From NCBI GenBank assembly GCA_029964075.1, contig CM057135.1:29687366-29751365 (forward strand): 64,000 bases of DNA. The letters are read 5' to 3'. Shown here piece by piece: positions 24,901-40,933 of the stretch. Under the pieces are notes generated by a model. That model was not told the DNA's origin, did no database searches, and saw only the letters and a program-made list of their open reading frames with translations. Position numbers and translations under genes: made by a program. Numbering within the stretch: the first letter of the stretch is position 1; each line of letters opens with the position of its first letter. Source of the DNA: Patiria pectinifera. Lineage: Eukaryota; Echinodermata; Asteroidea; Valvatida; Asterinidae.

Positions 24901-25662
24901 TTAGGGTAATACTTGAGGCATGATGACAGCATAGCAGTATGCCTATCCATCCCAGGGGTAAAACCATAGTAGACCCCAAAATTCAAAAAAAAATTCAAAA
25001 AACTCTCAAAATACTCAACTCTCCAATCGTCACAAATCACACAACATCATCAAAGTTATTTCATCATCTTTCTTTTTCTTCATCTTCACACTTGGTCAAC
25101 TGAATTTTTAGAGAAATTTCCATCTTCCAGACGAAAATCCTGAAGAAGCCCATCGCCATTTTGAAAAAACGAAAATTACACTCCGCAAAGTAGGAGAGCT
25201 TTTTTTAGTCCCAAATTACAAAATTACACAATTACACAGCTCCAAGTCCTGTGCACGGTTTCCATCCATATTTTTGACAAACCCTCAAGTTCATGGCCCA
25301 CAGCATGCTCAAATACCGAAGATTTTGAGGGCATGCAAATCGTGATTTGGCCGGCGCAGGCAATTTCGGACCGATTTACTGGTCTGCACCCCTATAGTAT
25401 AGGCCCCGCCCCTCGCCAAATACAAAGATGCGTCTTGCATTACGCATGATTGCAAAGGAAGAAAATAGAAGGTACATGTAGGCCTATGTGTGTGTTCGAT
25501 TACCTCGTGGTATCGTTCCACCCACGTGTCGTAAAAGCTGGACAACCTTTCCCCACCGGCCCTATCAACAGAATGTCCCGTGACAGTCAGTTCCTCCCGA
25601 TAATCGGCAAATTCGTCTATGATGTTGGAATCTGCGCGTTGTCCGTCGTTGGTAGTCGCCAT
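22000..25662 (-). CDS. METTL27: METTL27-like methyltransferase, copy 2
   Basis: Predicted SAM-dependent methyltransferase of 234 aa. Exons: 25662-25504, 24118-23996, 23150-23015, 22830-22735, 22190-22000. Exons 2-5 have exactly the lengths of the other copies. Exon 1 (MATTNDGQRAD ...) is two codons shorter than in copy 1. Motif I ILDAASGTGMVG is intact. Exon 4 has VVIGGAFG where the other three copies read VVMCGA-G, a possible functional difference. The stop TGA at 22000-22002 falls exactly where copy 1 has TAA. Introns carry two MITEs (23628-23841 in intron 2, 24312-24689 in intron 1) and a foldback in intron 4. No disabling change was seen. Confidence 0.9.
22470..22690. repeat. foldback repeat in intron 4 of METTL27-like copy 2
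   Basis: The left arm (CGTTAGTGGACGTCACTTCA...CCACGCCCACTGCAC) is mirrored on the right (GTGCAGTGGGCGTGG...TGACGTCACACTTACGAAC). The spacer is about 110 bp. The corresponding intron of copy 1 has no such palindrome. The target duplication is not clear. Confidence 0.65.
23628..23841. mobile_element. 214-bp hAT-type MITE (GGGCGTCGC family) in intron 2 of copy 2
   Basis: Ends CGTGGGCGTCGTCGGAATTT and inverted CATGGGCGTCGCAAAAA. The 8-bp duplication AGATTTGT is at 23620-23627 and 23842-23849. Copy 1 carries a single AGATTTGT in the same context at 17527-17534 (...AGATTTGTGAC.TCCCTGATCGAGAA), the empty site. Same family as 54984-55265, and probably the fragments at 19946-20226 and 36461-36640. 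Confidence 0.92.
24312..24689 (+). mobile_element. Harbinger-type MITE, copy B (intron 1 of METTL27-like copy 2)
   Basis: 378 bp, GGCC ends with GTCTCCGGTTTCTGGTA inverted at the far end. The flanking triplets are TAA (24309-24311) and TGA (24690-24692), so the duplication now has one mismatch. The body matches copy C at 35831-36202 over nearly its whole length (ATGTCGGCTGATGACTGCAA, GAGTTTGGCGGTTTTGA). Confidence 0.88.
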
Positions 25663-27253
25663 TTTCTTCCACTTCAGGTCTGCCCCATTACCCTATGAGT
25701 TATGACACAGACTTCGACCCATCACGTACAGACCCACCCACAGTGCAGCACATAATATAACACAGATAATTAAAGAGGACAACACTTTTTTCATATTATT
25801 CAGGTATACTTTTATTTTAGACAGTTTGGAGATTCCAGGAACATGTGTGGAGATTTCTAAAACACTCCCGATAATTACTCTTTGTGGATGAAGTATAGGG
25901 TCTACGATAGGGGTCATTCTATTAATTTGGGGTCCACATTTTTCCTGTCCCTGATACATCTGACATCTATGATTTCATAATTCTGATGCACTACAAGAAT
26001 GATTATGAACAGTAAACCACCTCCCAACAAATGAAAAAGCGTTTGAAGTCATACGTTATGATACGTGAATGGCAAATTATCAAGTACATTGTGCACTATA
26101 CCAAAGTAACACTGGACAGGATAAATATCACACTTTGGACCTTTTATTTATAGAATGAGCTATATCAAAGCAACTGTTTGACGTTTCTCCATAGAAGGCT
26201 CTGAACAACCTTATACATGTAGTTATAGGCCTATGAAAATCTCAAGCCTGTTCAACTTGTATAGAACCATTTGCATTTATCCCAAAACTAACCTATCCAA
26301 ATATTATCAGAAAGCTTATACAGATCGTATGCTGGTACTAAGCACCGTTTGAAAGTATTCCATCGGGCTTGCTGTCATATCATTTAGAAGAAAATTAATC
26401 AAGAAATGTAGGTGATTTCCAATGATCCGTCAATAAATGCAACTTAAACGTGTATGTCTCTGAGTTGATAGAACATGATATTCAACTGTGTTCATTTCAT
26501 TTATTTGATGTTTTTCCAAAGTTTGTTTCTATACAGATAATGAAAATGATGCATTTTTAATGACACTGACATTCATTTCCCGGAACTGAAAGCTTATGGC
26601 AGGCGCGTGGTAATCCCCCAATATCGACCGCTGAACATTTCATTTAATTACAATACAATCACAAAGGCATTTCGTTTTGGATGTTAATTAATGCAAACTT
26701 TATCACCAAATTTTCCATGCAACGTATTTCTTTTAATGAGTTCTTCAAGACTTCAACCACAGAACCAAAGCCCACACAATGTGGCGGCTACAAATACCAC
26801 GGATAGTCCATTAGATGAGGTGAAGTCACCTGTCCGCCATCTTACTACTTGCATAACAATTCGAATTGAAACAAAACTATCCTTATTTAACCACAATTTT
26901 CACCTTTTTTATTGAATGGGTTCATTGTGTTACCGTGAAGTAAAATGACAATTTGACTTACATATTTTTTTCAAATCAAATTCTGTTAAGACAAAAATTG
27001 TTAGACATTATTTTATTCTCTTTTAATTTTATTATAATGTACGGTGGGGAGTTGTTATACATTGTGTATTGGTTCCCGTACTATATTCGAATTGAGAAAT
27101 TCGGAACCAGCGCGTAGCTTCAAAATGGTCACAGCACGCGCTATCCAAATTGTTTTACATCTGTGCTTAAACTCAAGTCATATGAAAATAAAAACCCGTC
27201 GATTGAATCCATCAACTCGACAGATTTTTTTTTCAAAAAAAGAGCATTGTGTT
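25663..27253. other. intergenic between METTL27-like copies 2 and 3
   Basis: Promoter side of copy 2 and 3' side of copy 3. AT-rich single-copy-looking sequence. No gene, clear repeat end or simple array found. Confidence 0.4.
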
Positions 27254-31417
<4,164 letters not shown>

Positions 31418-31600
31418 ATGTTTGCAGTGAGGTGTATCTGTTGATGTTGGCTGTCCCTCGATGTCGAGGAAGACTAACTTCCAGATACCGGTGTATCTGT
31501 AAGCGAAACTTATATTCAATTCCCCCGTCAGTCAATTCGAGTTGCCACGAATAGAAAAACGGCCCAGTGAATACTTTCAATTGCTGTTACGCCGGTGGTA

Positions 31601-33857
31601 CTGTCGAGCGCAATTTGAGTCCCCCGCGCAAGTTTAAACTTGCGCGAGGGACTCCCGAAGCACGCAAATTACACAGCGCCATTTTAATTTGCGTGCGCAC
31701 GTTACAACTTGCGCAAAGGCGATGTGCGGGCGGGATTTTCATTGATGAAGAAAAATAAATGTTTGAAACACAAGGAGAAATAAATTAATAAATAACAGAA
31801 TACATTATTGAACAAAGAAATTAATAAAAAGTGGAATTCAATTAGCGTCAATGAAAAAAAACATTGAGATTTAGAAGTGCATATCAGAGAAGTTTTTTAG
31901 GAGGCGAGGGCGGGAAGGGGACCAGGCAAGCGTACTGAAGTTGTTCGAAAATCAGAGTTGTAACGAGTCACTGATTTTTGTGACATTTTTTAGAAGTGAG
32001 GTCATTAGAAGTGACGAGTCGAGTCTCGAGGTCAGGTCGGAGTGAGGTCGAGTCGAGTCGTCAGAGTCGAGTCGAGTCGAGTCGAGAGTCGTCCGAGTCG
32101 TAGAGTCTTTAGCTCGAGTCAATCAGTAATATTTATATTTGATATAATAAATTACAATAAAAAACAACAACAAACACAAGAGAAGACATAGGCCAGTCTA
32201 TTACGAAAATAAAAAAACAAAAAGACATAAAGTATGCTGTATGCTACACAACCCCAACCAGCAGTTGCTCTCACGTCCAACAAAGAAGAAAGACTTCGGA
32301 CTTATAACTGGTTTGGCTGGTCGGATTTTGTTGTGTGTTGTTCGCTGCTCGCAAACAACAAAACCTAATTGCATATAACAAAACTGTTCTATTTTATTTA
32401 AAGGTGGGCCCGTCCGTATCCATTTGTTTTTGTGGAAAGACAATTTAGCCAGCGTTCCACCAAGAAGAACAAAAAAAACGAAACCAATGATGAAAAAACG
32501 GCGGATTGAGAAATGCGTTTTAAGTCTGGTTCCGGGTTTAGCACATGCTATAGAACCACAAAGGTGGGAGTCGCGACACGGTGTATGTTTGTTATATCAT
32601 TATGGAAAGAGGAAAACAGACGGCCGACGTGAACAAAAACTGGCAACGAACGGCGCGGCGCAAGTCATTGCAAATATTTTTTCTCAAGTTTTTTTTTTTT
32701 TTTTTTTTGGACTCGAGTCTTATTAGCCTTCCTCGAGTCGAGTCGGAGTCATCTGATGAGGGACTCGAGTCGAGTCGAGTCGAGTCATTTACCCGTCGGG
32801 ACTCGAGTCGAGTCGAGTCGCCAAAAAAAGTGACTCGAGTCGGACTCGAGTCGAGTCATTGACTCGAGTCATTACAACTCTGTCGAAAATGGAGACAACT
32901 TGCTTCAAGATTTTTTACCTTGCATATGTAAAACTAATTAGCATTTTATTTATATTCTTAAATGTAAATAAATCACAATTTCCTAGGGGTAACCCGTTGT
33001 TAACGTAAAAGAATGATTATCATCCCTTCAATTGTTCAAGATTTTTGACGTTAAAGTAATCATTTACATTATTTCTTAAATGCTTTAAATTATATTACAT
33101 GTACTGTACAACTGAATAAAGTACTTATTCTTAAAAAAAATACTAATTTTATTAATTTAGCAATTAATTAATTGGACGGTACAATATTTCATTTTGTTTT
33201 TAGAAATACTTTGCATAACATTTCGAGCGCTGTGTACACTTCAAAAATGCATAATTTGATTATTTTTTTTTAATGAACTCATTACTAATTTAATTAATTA
33301 ATTTAATTTATTACTTTAAACAATTATTTTACTTGCAGGCTCAATAATTCATATTAATGTTTACGTGCTTTAACTTAAAAACGCTATGCATATAAAATGG
33401 TAATTATTTTAAAAGTAAATAAATTTATTATTGATTTAATTAATTAATTTAATTTATTAATTTAATTAATTAATTCGAATTAATGAATAAATATGTTGTT
33501 CATTTAACAAAAATCCTAATGAGCCATAAACAATAATACATGTCATGAAAGTGCATAAATTGTTCGCATTACCACCCCTTATCTCTGAGCCCACACAGTC
33601 AACATCATTAGCATAATACTGTAAATAAAATGTTTCAAAAAAGGCATTAAGGCATTGTCTCACGAAAATCTGCTTTTAAAAATAATGTTACATATCTGCA
33701 TGAGTTTACCAGGAAAAAAATTAGTTTGGCGGCTTTGCATGCATGGGAAAAATCTATGTAGCGCGCAAGTTTGAACTTGCGTGCGCAATTTGTAGCTAGG
33801 AAATTAATGCACGCGCAGGTTTAAACTTGCGCGGAGGACTCAAATTGCCCTCGACAG
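31601..33857. mobile_element. 2.26-kb inverted-repeat element hosting a nested hAT-type element
   Basis: Left CTGTCGAGCGCAATTTGAGT is mirrored at the right end, after which both arms contain CCGCGCAAGTTTAAAC-type palindromes (31629-31655, 33760-33790, 33810-33835). No target duplication could be matched. The interior is AT-rich (TTAATTAA runs at 33280-33480). It lies between METTL27-like copies 3 and 4, immediately upstream of copy 3. Confidence 0.6.
31953..32882. mobile_element. 930-bp hAT-type element with GAGTC-repeat ends
   Basis: Terminal repeats CAGAGTTGTAACGAGTCA / inverted CAGAGTTGTAATGACTC. The 8-bp duplication TCGAAAAT is at 31945-31952 and 32883-32890. Both subterminal regions are arrays of GAGTC/GAGTCGAGTC (about 32010-32110 and 32710-32875). 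No transposase domain seen in the middle. Confidence 0.9.
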
Positions 33858-34168
33858 TGCAATGGGACTCGCATTCCAGCCTCGACTCCAGGGGCGCGTG
33901 CGCGTTCCTTACACTAACAACTAATATACTAATACAAAATTTAATTCAAGCAATGCATATCGGCTATAAAAGGAATGAAATATATTTTGTTAACTTAATG
34001 ATAATTATAGGTGAAAAAACACAGAATGGGACTCCATTTCAAGTTCGAAAGGGTATTTGGATGTTCAGTAGACGACTTTTCTGTTTTAGCTTTCTAATTG
34101 TAGCTAGGAAATTATTTTGACTGATTTTATGCTAAAACCAATTCTCCCTTAACCAACCGTATGAAAGA

Positions 34169-34494
34169 TACGGAAGACGGATAGTGCCACTCAATGAGTG
34201 TGAATATATTTTTTTGGTGCGTGTGAAAATATTTTTTTTGTACAGCGGCCGCCACTTATTATGTGGCGGCCGCCAGTTAATAAGTGGCGGCCGCCACATA
34301 AGTCGTCATAATAAGTGGCGGAAGCTGTACAAAAACAATATATTCACACTTTTTTATGTGGCGGCCGCCACTTATTATCTGGCGGCCGCCACATAAAAAA
34401 ATGTGAAAATATTTTTTGTGTACGTGTGAAAATATTTTTTTTGTACAGCGGCCGCCACTTATTATGACGACTTATGCACTATCCGTCTTCCGTA
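34169..34494. mobile_element. 326-bp foldback with multiple GCGGCCGC palindromes
   Basis: Ends TACGGAAGACGGATAGTGC and inverted GCACTATCCGTCTTCCGTA. Inside, GTGGCGGCCGCCAC-type palindromes alternate with TTATTA and with GTGTGAAAATATTTTTT segments, several of them inverted to one another. The flanks do not give a clean target duplication. Confidence 0.75.
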
Positions 34495-35319
34495 GAAATG
34501 ATCACAGCCACTTCCTAATTCCAACCATATCGATTTCAAACTCGAGTGTTTTAATCATGAATTGTTTTCAGTTGAGACTGTTTCGTTATGTTTTTGAATT
34601 TGACAAAAAGGGATGAAAATATCCATCAGTAAAACAGTCCACCAAAACTGACAACTTGTAACCATACAGCGCAGCGTATTCATCGCGCCAAAATGACGTA
34701 CATGTTATGTATTGCGCGATGCAAACATACAACCCCCCCCCTCCATCCCAAATGGTCGAGCCCAATGTACAGTTGACCTGCTGAGGTCACGCGAAGATCA
34801 GCACACGCGCAACGGACGTAAACACACACACACACATGAACTAGCCCAGGTGGACTCCCTTTCCTCCCTACGTTAGTCGTTATGCAATGAAGACTTGTCC
34901 AATCTAGGCCAACACATGAACATATTACATAACCTTGCATTCGTCAGATCGGAGACGCGAGGCTGGTGAGTAAAAAACTCAGATTTTCCACCCAAAAAAT
35001 TGTCCCATGATCCAAATGTCAATTGCGTGAAAATATTTCAGAGTTATGGATAAACAAGCTCAACTTTTTGGGTGGATTTGTGTTTCAAAAAGTGGAATTT
35101 CAGACAAAGGTATTTCGTCTATCAAAGGGCATTTCCAAAAGCCATAGAGTGCTGACCCCCGAATTTGAAGGCTCTCAGAAGGCTGACGGAGAGAAGCCTT
35201 CTGATTTCAGAAGTAGCTGGACACCTACTATCGTCAGACCATGTCCGAATGTTATGGCGATAAGTTGGGTCCAAGTTACTCGGACTGCCTAGTTGGATGA
35301 GTTGTCCAGCTGGGTTTTA

Positions 35320-35625
35320 TAGTCCAGCAATATTTTTTTATGCAAAATTCAAAGATTGGTGTGGCCCAGCTATAATTGGCCCCAACAATAGCTAATGTCA
35401 ATGGTCCCAAGTAAAGTCAGACGTGTATCAGAGCTGCAGGGAATGCTTTATAGTTGTACATCAATGTAAACTATAGTTGGGACACCGCAAAGTAAAAAGA
35501 TTGGAGTGGCCCAACTATAGACTGGCCCCCTTGATGACTCCCAACTATAGTTGGGCCAGCCCAACTGTGGAACTACAGTTGGGACCGTCCATCTATAGTT
35601 GGGACCGATACCATAGTTGGGGCGC
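35320..35625. repeat. degenerate AACTATAGTT repeat array
   Basis: At least seven spaced copies of CAACTATAGTTGGG-like words in both orientations, with GGCCC(A/C) spacers. No unit length is constant. Confidence 0.6.
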
Positions 35626-35830
35626 ACATGTAACAGTACAATCGCAAGCACTGTACGGCCAGAGGCAGTCGGACTAGTTTACAGGGTGACAAGCCATTGC
35701 CAGATACATGTATGGGAATCTTTCCAATGCATCAATATTTTCTCTGCTAAAGTTGACTTTTTATGACATGTTACCGCTTTCTGATGGCTGATAAGTCACT
35801 ACAGGGAGCAGAGGAACTTGGCCTACATTA

Positions 35831-36202
35831 GGCCCCCCCAAAAAAGTCTCCGGTTTCTGGTATGGAGCTTGCCCAAAAAGTGGTGCGGCGACGCGGCTTT
35901 TTTTTTTTTTACCTGTTTTTTTTGTTTCAAATGTCGGCTGATGACTGCAAATGGTGCCCGACTAAACTTAGTGCAAATATTATGGGAGACCAGAGAGGCC
36001 ACATAAAGCTTATTCTCGATCATAACCCCATCTTAAAACACGTTAAAATTGTGCAGCAGCAGGATTCCAGTCAAACCAGTGAGTTTGGCGGTTTTGAGAC
36101 ATCATCTTTCATTGAAAAAAAAACTTTTTCATTTTGCCGACGCGCATGGCTACGGCGACGCGAGCGCATACCAGAAACAGGACACTTTTTTTTTTTTTGG
36201 CC
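35831..36202 (+). mobile_element. Harbinger-type MITE, copy C (upstream of METTL27-like copy 4)
   Basis: 372 bp, GGCC ends and inverted GTCTCCGGTTTCTGGTA (right end mutated). Perfect TTA duplication at 35828-35830 and 36203-36205. It ends about 65 bp before the predicted start codon of METTL27-like copy 4, so it may lie in that promoter or 5' UTR. Confidence 0.9.
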
Positions 36203-36267
36203 TTACAAATGACAATTTTACTTAATCCTATAGTTTAGGCTTTTTTTCAACCAGACAAAATTCAACC

Positions 36268-39200
36268 ATGACTGAGTCGACGGATCAAGATGTGAATAGT
36301 TTCCATAATTTCCGGACGCAAATCTACGCAAATCCGTCAGGAGGAGAGAAGCTTTTTCGGGTTTACGATAATTGGGCGGAATACTATACAAAGGTAGGCC
36401 ACATTCTGGCTGGACATTTATGCCGTTTTTACATTGGTCACTACGCAGATGATTTGCTGTCATGGTGTCGCGAGGGGGAGGGGGCCAAGGAAAACGGAAA
36501 AAAAAAAGATGTGTGAAGCCATATTGCTATTAATTTGATGGGGGAGGGGTGATAAGGGCAAATGTTCCCCTGCTCACACTCAAAAAAAAGAAAGATAAAT
36601 TGTGAATATAATGTAAAAGTTAAGGAATTTTGGGGAAAAAATTGCTTCAGAGTCCTTAAAACGTAAACAAGAGTAAGATCTATCTAGCCAAGCTGGTCCC
36701 AAGCTTTAACCTCTATAGTGAAATTAGGGCCTAGACTTGTGCACCATTATGTAACAAACATCCAAGCCATGATGTTCTATGAACCACCATATTCTTTTAC
36801 AAGGCAGACAAGCTAATAGGACTCCGCATTTAAACCAATCAATAATGCAATGAAAGATCATATGAAAAGACTATAGAATACTGCCCACACGCAGTGTGTC
36901 CCATCCGCAGGGCTCTTGAAGGTGGTAAAAAAGCGCCCTCTCTTTTTTGCGCAGGGAGCCCGTAATAACACAACAGAAGTTCTTTCATGCCCAAATAATC
37001 AGGCTTCCTTCATGTGGGGGCTCTAGTAATTTGCTACATTAACCCTAACCGAACTCAACCCATCAAAGCCCAACGGCAGGTTTTGTTTAAATCTGCTGGG
37101 ATAGGTACAGTACCCCTAAACTGATGGTCTTTTACATTGGGTTTGGCATACCTCCAGAAACTAAGTCCAACAGTGTGTGTGTGTACGATTTCCCATGTGG
37201 GTGTTGGAATTTGCCTGAATGGGTACGGTTCCTAGTAAATTATGCTGGGGAGTTAGGGTAAATTTATAGAGTTATTACATTCTATAGCAACACCCTTTTA
37301 CTTGTTGCCTTTTCTAATTTTGCTGAAGCATGTTCATTAAAAGTTCCAAATTGACGCTACAGAAATGGATACAATTTGAAGTCGCAACCGAAAACGTTTG
37401 GAATTCCTTGGAGAAACTGTTGTTAAAGTGTTCTTACCTGGTTTATAAAAGCTATGTCCCATCAGCCAAATGCTAGCTCGTCCGAGATAAATTTACGATG
37501 GATTTTTCGTTGGCAGCAAGTTGGCAGTGTGGGCTACAGCGGTCCGGCCAACCTGGCCGCCCTGGCGTCTGATGTCATCCGGGATAAATCCTCCAGGATC
37601 CTTGATGCTGCATCTGGAACAGGAATGGTCGGCGAGGAGGTTAGATGAGACGGGAGGGGGGGGGGTTCGGGTCTTGGACTCGGGCAAATCATACCTACTA
37701 TCGATCCAGTGTGTGGAAAGTTAAGGTTCGGGTTTGGTGAGGTTCGGAGACGTTTGTCAGAACAATGGTTTGGTTCTGGTTCGGAAAGATTCTGAAATTT
37801 GTGTCTGACGGCAGCAAATTGAGACAACAAGGTTATTTTCTGAGTTCAGTACCAACGCATGTTAAAGATCAGTCACTTTAAAGTGGTGAACATAGTTTGA
37901 CTAAGGGTGAAGATTTTATTTGTTCTCTCTCAGCTCAAGAGGCATGGCTTCACCAACATCGACGCCCTCGATCCTTCCCAAGGTTCCCTTGATAAAAGTA
38001 AAGAGCATCAGTCTTACACCGAGTACATATGTGACACGTTGGATGAGCATCAGACCACCATTCCACACAGTAAGTCACAGCATGATTGTAGATAATTTTT
38101 AACAATATCAGCAGTACTATATATTATTCTTAAAAGAATGCATCAGGCAGAATTTTCCCAAATTTTGTTTCAAAGCCTTTACAATGTATATCTCACATGG
38201 TTAAATGCGTAACCATGTTTGAAATGCTGCTTAATTTTTGAACAGGTCACTACGATGCCGTTGTAATGTGCGGAGCCTTTGGTCTTCCTGGCCACGTGAG
38301 CGACACCTGTTTCCCAGAACTCATCCGAATTACGAAACCAGGTATTTACATCAAACTGTGACATTTCTGGTTATATGAAGAATCTTACTTCAACAGGGGA
38401 GAATCACACTCACAAATCTCCGTCATGTGGAGCCCAACTGGTTAGCTATTAAAAATATTCTGAAGTCAACAAATGGGGCTTTGTGTATTCTTACATTCAT
38501 GCATTGTCACGCAATGTGAGGGTTCACATGCTCTCAAGTTCATGCATTGTCACCTTAATTAACACAATATCAAGGTCACACATTGTCATTATCAGAGTGT
38601 TGCGTAATATCGAGCGAGGTCACTAGACTTATCCTAGTGATGGATCATGCCACACACTTGGCAGCTGATCCAGCCAGCTACTGCACCTGTCTTCAAAGGG
38701 AAGCAAAATTGTTAAAAAAGTCACGATGGTCAACTGTTTCACTGCAGACTGTAGTCATACAAATAAAAGTCACACCTGTAGATTTGTTTCCAGTTTCCTA
38801 ACGAAACAACACAAATATGCTCAGGAAATACGCACGTCTGTGGTGAGTGGTGGCCATGTTTGCATCGGCGTGATCCCGGTTTTGGCAATTCTTACGTTAT
38901 CGCTTCGATAGTGAATGTCACGTGTAGGAATAAAAACAAAAACCGTGCTATGCCCTCAGTGGTCGACTGCATCATTTTTTTCAGAATTTAACACACTGAC
39001 AAGTTTAAATGTATAAATATACAACATTTACAAACATCAAAAACAAAACTTCCAAATTATTATGAAATAGCTTACTTGACTGTAAATAAATAATAGTCTC
39101 AAGCATCCTGTGAAATCATGGCAACTGGTGTGTTGTCATTTTAAAAAAAAGTGGAATTTTTGAATCACTTTCCAACGATGGTCGGCTGACCATCATTGGA

Positions 39201-39725
39201 AAAAAGTGGGTTTTTTCCCCAAATACTAACCCCAATTCACCAAATTTAGTTACTCCATATTTTGTTTGCAATCGGGTACACATTCATAAATGGGTGCAAG
39301 CCAGCTAGTCTGTTTTCCTGACCCGACATTTCCCTGACGTGTATAAATTGCTCTGTTTCGTTTGAAGTAGGGTCAGGGAACCAGACTTCAAAAGCACTTT
39401 TTTCTTGGTTTTTCTAACACCTTTGAATACAAAACTTGAAACAGATCAATGTCTGTATCTGAAACTTACAGCAAAAGCAAATGTTGTATTTTACGTTAAT
39501 AAAGTAACTGTTTTGTTTCCATTTTCATCCGTAGGTGGTCACATCATGATCACAATGAGTATCAAGGTGTCGGAGGACTGGAACGACAAGTTAGAAGCGG
39601 CAATTCAGTCACACGTCCAGCAAGGATCGTGGGAAGTTGTAGACGACCGTTGGATCACGTACCATGAACACGATACCATCAGTGAAAAAGCAAAAGTGCC
39701 GATTCTCAGAGTCCTAAAAAAGTAG
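36268..39725 (+). CDS. METTL27: METTL27-like methyltransferase, copy 4 (plus strand)
   Basis: Predicted SAM-dependent methyltransferase of 223 aa. Exons: 36268-36393, 37517-37639, 37934-38069, 38246-38341, 39535-39725. All are GT-AG with phases matching the other copies. Exon 1 (MTESTDQDVNSF ... RVYDNWAEYYTK) is the shortest. Motif I is ILDAASGTGMVG and strand-2 acid IDALDPSQ; exon 4 has VVMCGAFG and CFPELIRITKPG. Exon 5 begins GGHIMITMSIKV and ends VLKK. It is on the opposite strand, head-to-head with copy 3, so an inversion accompanied the expansion. A Harbinger-type MITE precedes the start and a related element follows the stop by 44 bp. Confidence 0.92.
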
Positions 39726-39769
39726 CTGACAAAGCGATGCCGCACAATGAAGAAAAAAAACAATGATAA

Positions 39770-40133
39770 GGCCAAAAAAAATTTAAAATCAGTCTCTGGT
39801 CAGACCGAAGTTCCGGAATTGATGCGGCGACACGTTTTTTTTTGGGGGGGGGTTTCAAGCTTGAATTGTACAGACAAGGTGGGTACTATTTTGCTTTTTT
39901 GTGCCCTCATTATACATTGGTGTTCTCCATAATTTGCCTTGGTGCCCTTTATCATTTGCCTTGGTGCAATTTCCCCATTCCTTGGTGCTCCTTGGTACAA
40001 AAATGTGAGGAGTTGCGGCAATAGAGGGCGCTGTTGTAGCTTCCGTGTTAATTTGAAGGGAAAAAAAACGGTTGACGCACATGGTTAAAATCGACGCGCG
40101 CGCTGACCAGAGACCAGAGGGTTTTTTTTGGCC
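39770..40133. mobile_element. diverged Harbinger-type MITE 3' of METTL27-like copy 4
   Basis: GGCC-A(n) start and T(n)-GGCC end, with inner inverted words GTCTCTGGTCAGACC / GACCAGAGACC replacing the usual motif. The architecture (TGCGGCGACACG..., GACGCGCGCGC) parallels the other copies. Flanks are TAA and CAA, so the duplication is imperfect. Probably a sister subfamily. Confidence 0.7.
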
Positions 40134-40933
40134 CAAGTTTTATAATAACTATCAAAGTGACTTAATGTGACTTGTGTAATGTGACGAATTTAATGTCCTG
40201 ATTGTCTCTCATTTGAATAACCACAAAATGTTTTGGATGCAATGTGAACTATCACTGCTTGTTTGATTCTTGCATAGTTTTTGTGTTTAGCACTTTGCGA
40301 TTTAACGGTAAGATGGATTTTAGGTAAAGCACATTTTTATTTAGGTCATCAGCCTCGGTCCAAAATTTTGGCCACCGGTATCAAATGAGGGGAATAATCG
40401 TCATAGCGTTTTTTGGCAAGGTATACACCTCAAGAGTTGGAAAATATCTGATAGCATTGCAGCGGTGGCAGCCTTTTGGGTGTTATCACTTAAAAAAAAA
40501 AAAAATACAATGTATCCATTAAAATGCTTGTTACCACTCAATGGGAGGTATACCTTGCGCATGCGCACTATAATCATTTTTGCCCTGATTTGATACTGAC
40601 CAAACCCCTTAGGCTGAAGGCCTAATTAGCTTGCCTGATCTTTCAACAAGGAGTGGAGGCAGTAATGATACCGCAAAGTATTCAAGTTAAAAAGTATGGA
40701 CATTAAAATGGTTCTCATTGAGCGGTTATCAGGGAACACTTTAAGAAAGACAATAACATGTCTCTTATTTTATATGGAATAAACTTTATATTTATAACAA
40801 ATGCGTGTATTTTTAAAATGTTTTTCTTAAGCATGACTTTAAAATGAAGTGGTTTTAGTTTTTAATGGAGAGCAACAACATAACTGTACTTGAAGTGCGC
40901 CCTCTTTTATGAAGTTTCAGAAAATGTACTTAA

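Noticed and set aside
32010-32875. GAGTC arrays as a CRISPR-like or regulatory array
   Set aside because: No constant repeat-spacer structure; they are the ends of a transposon in a eukaryotic genome.
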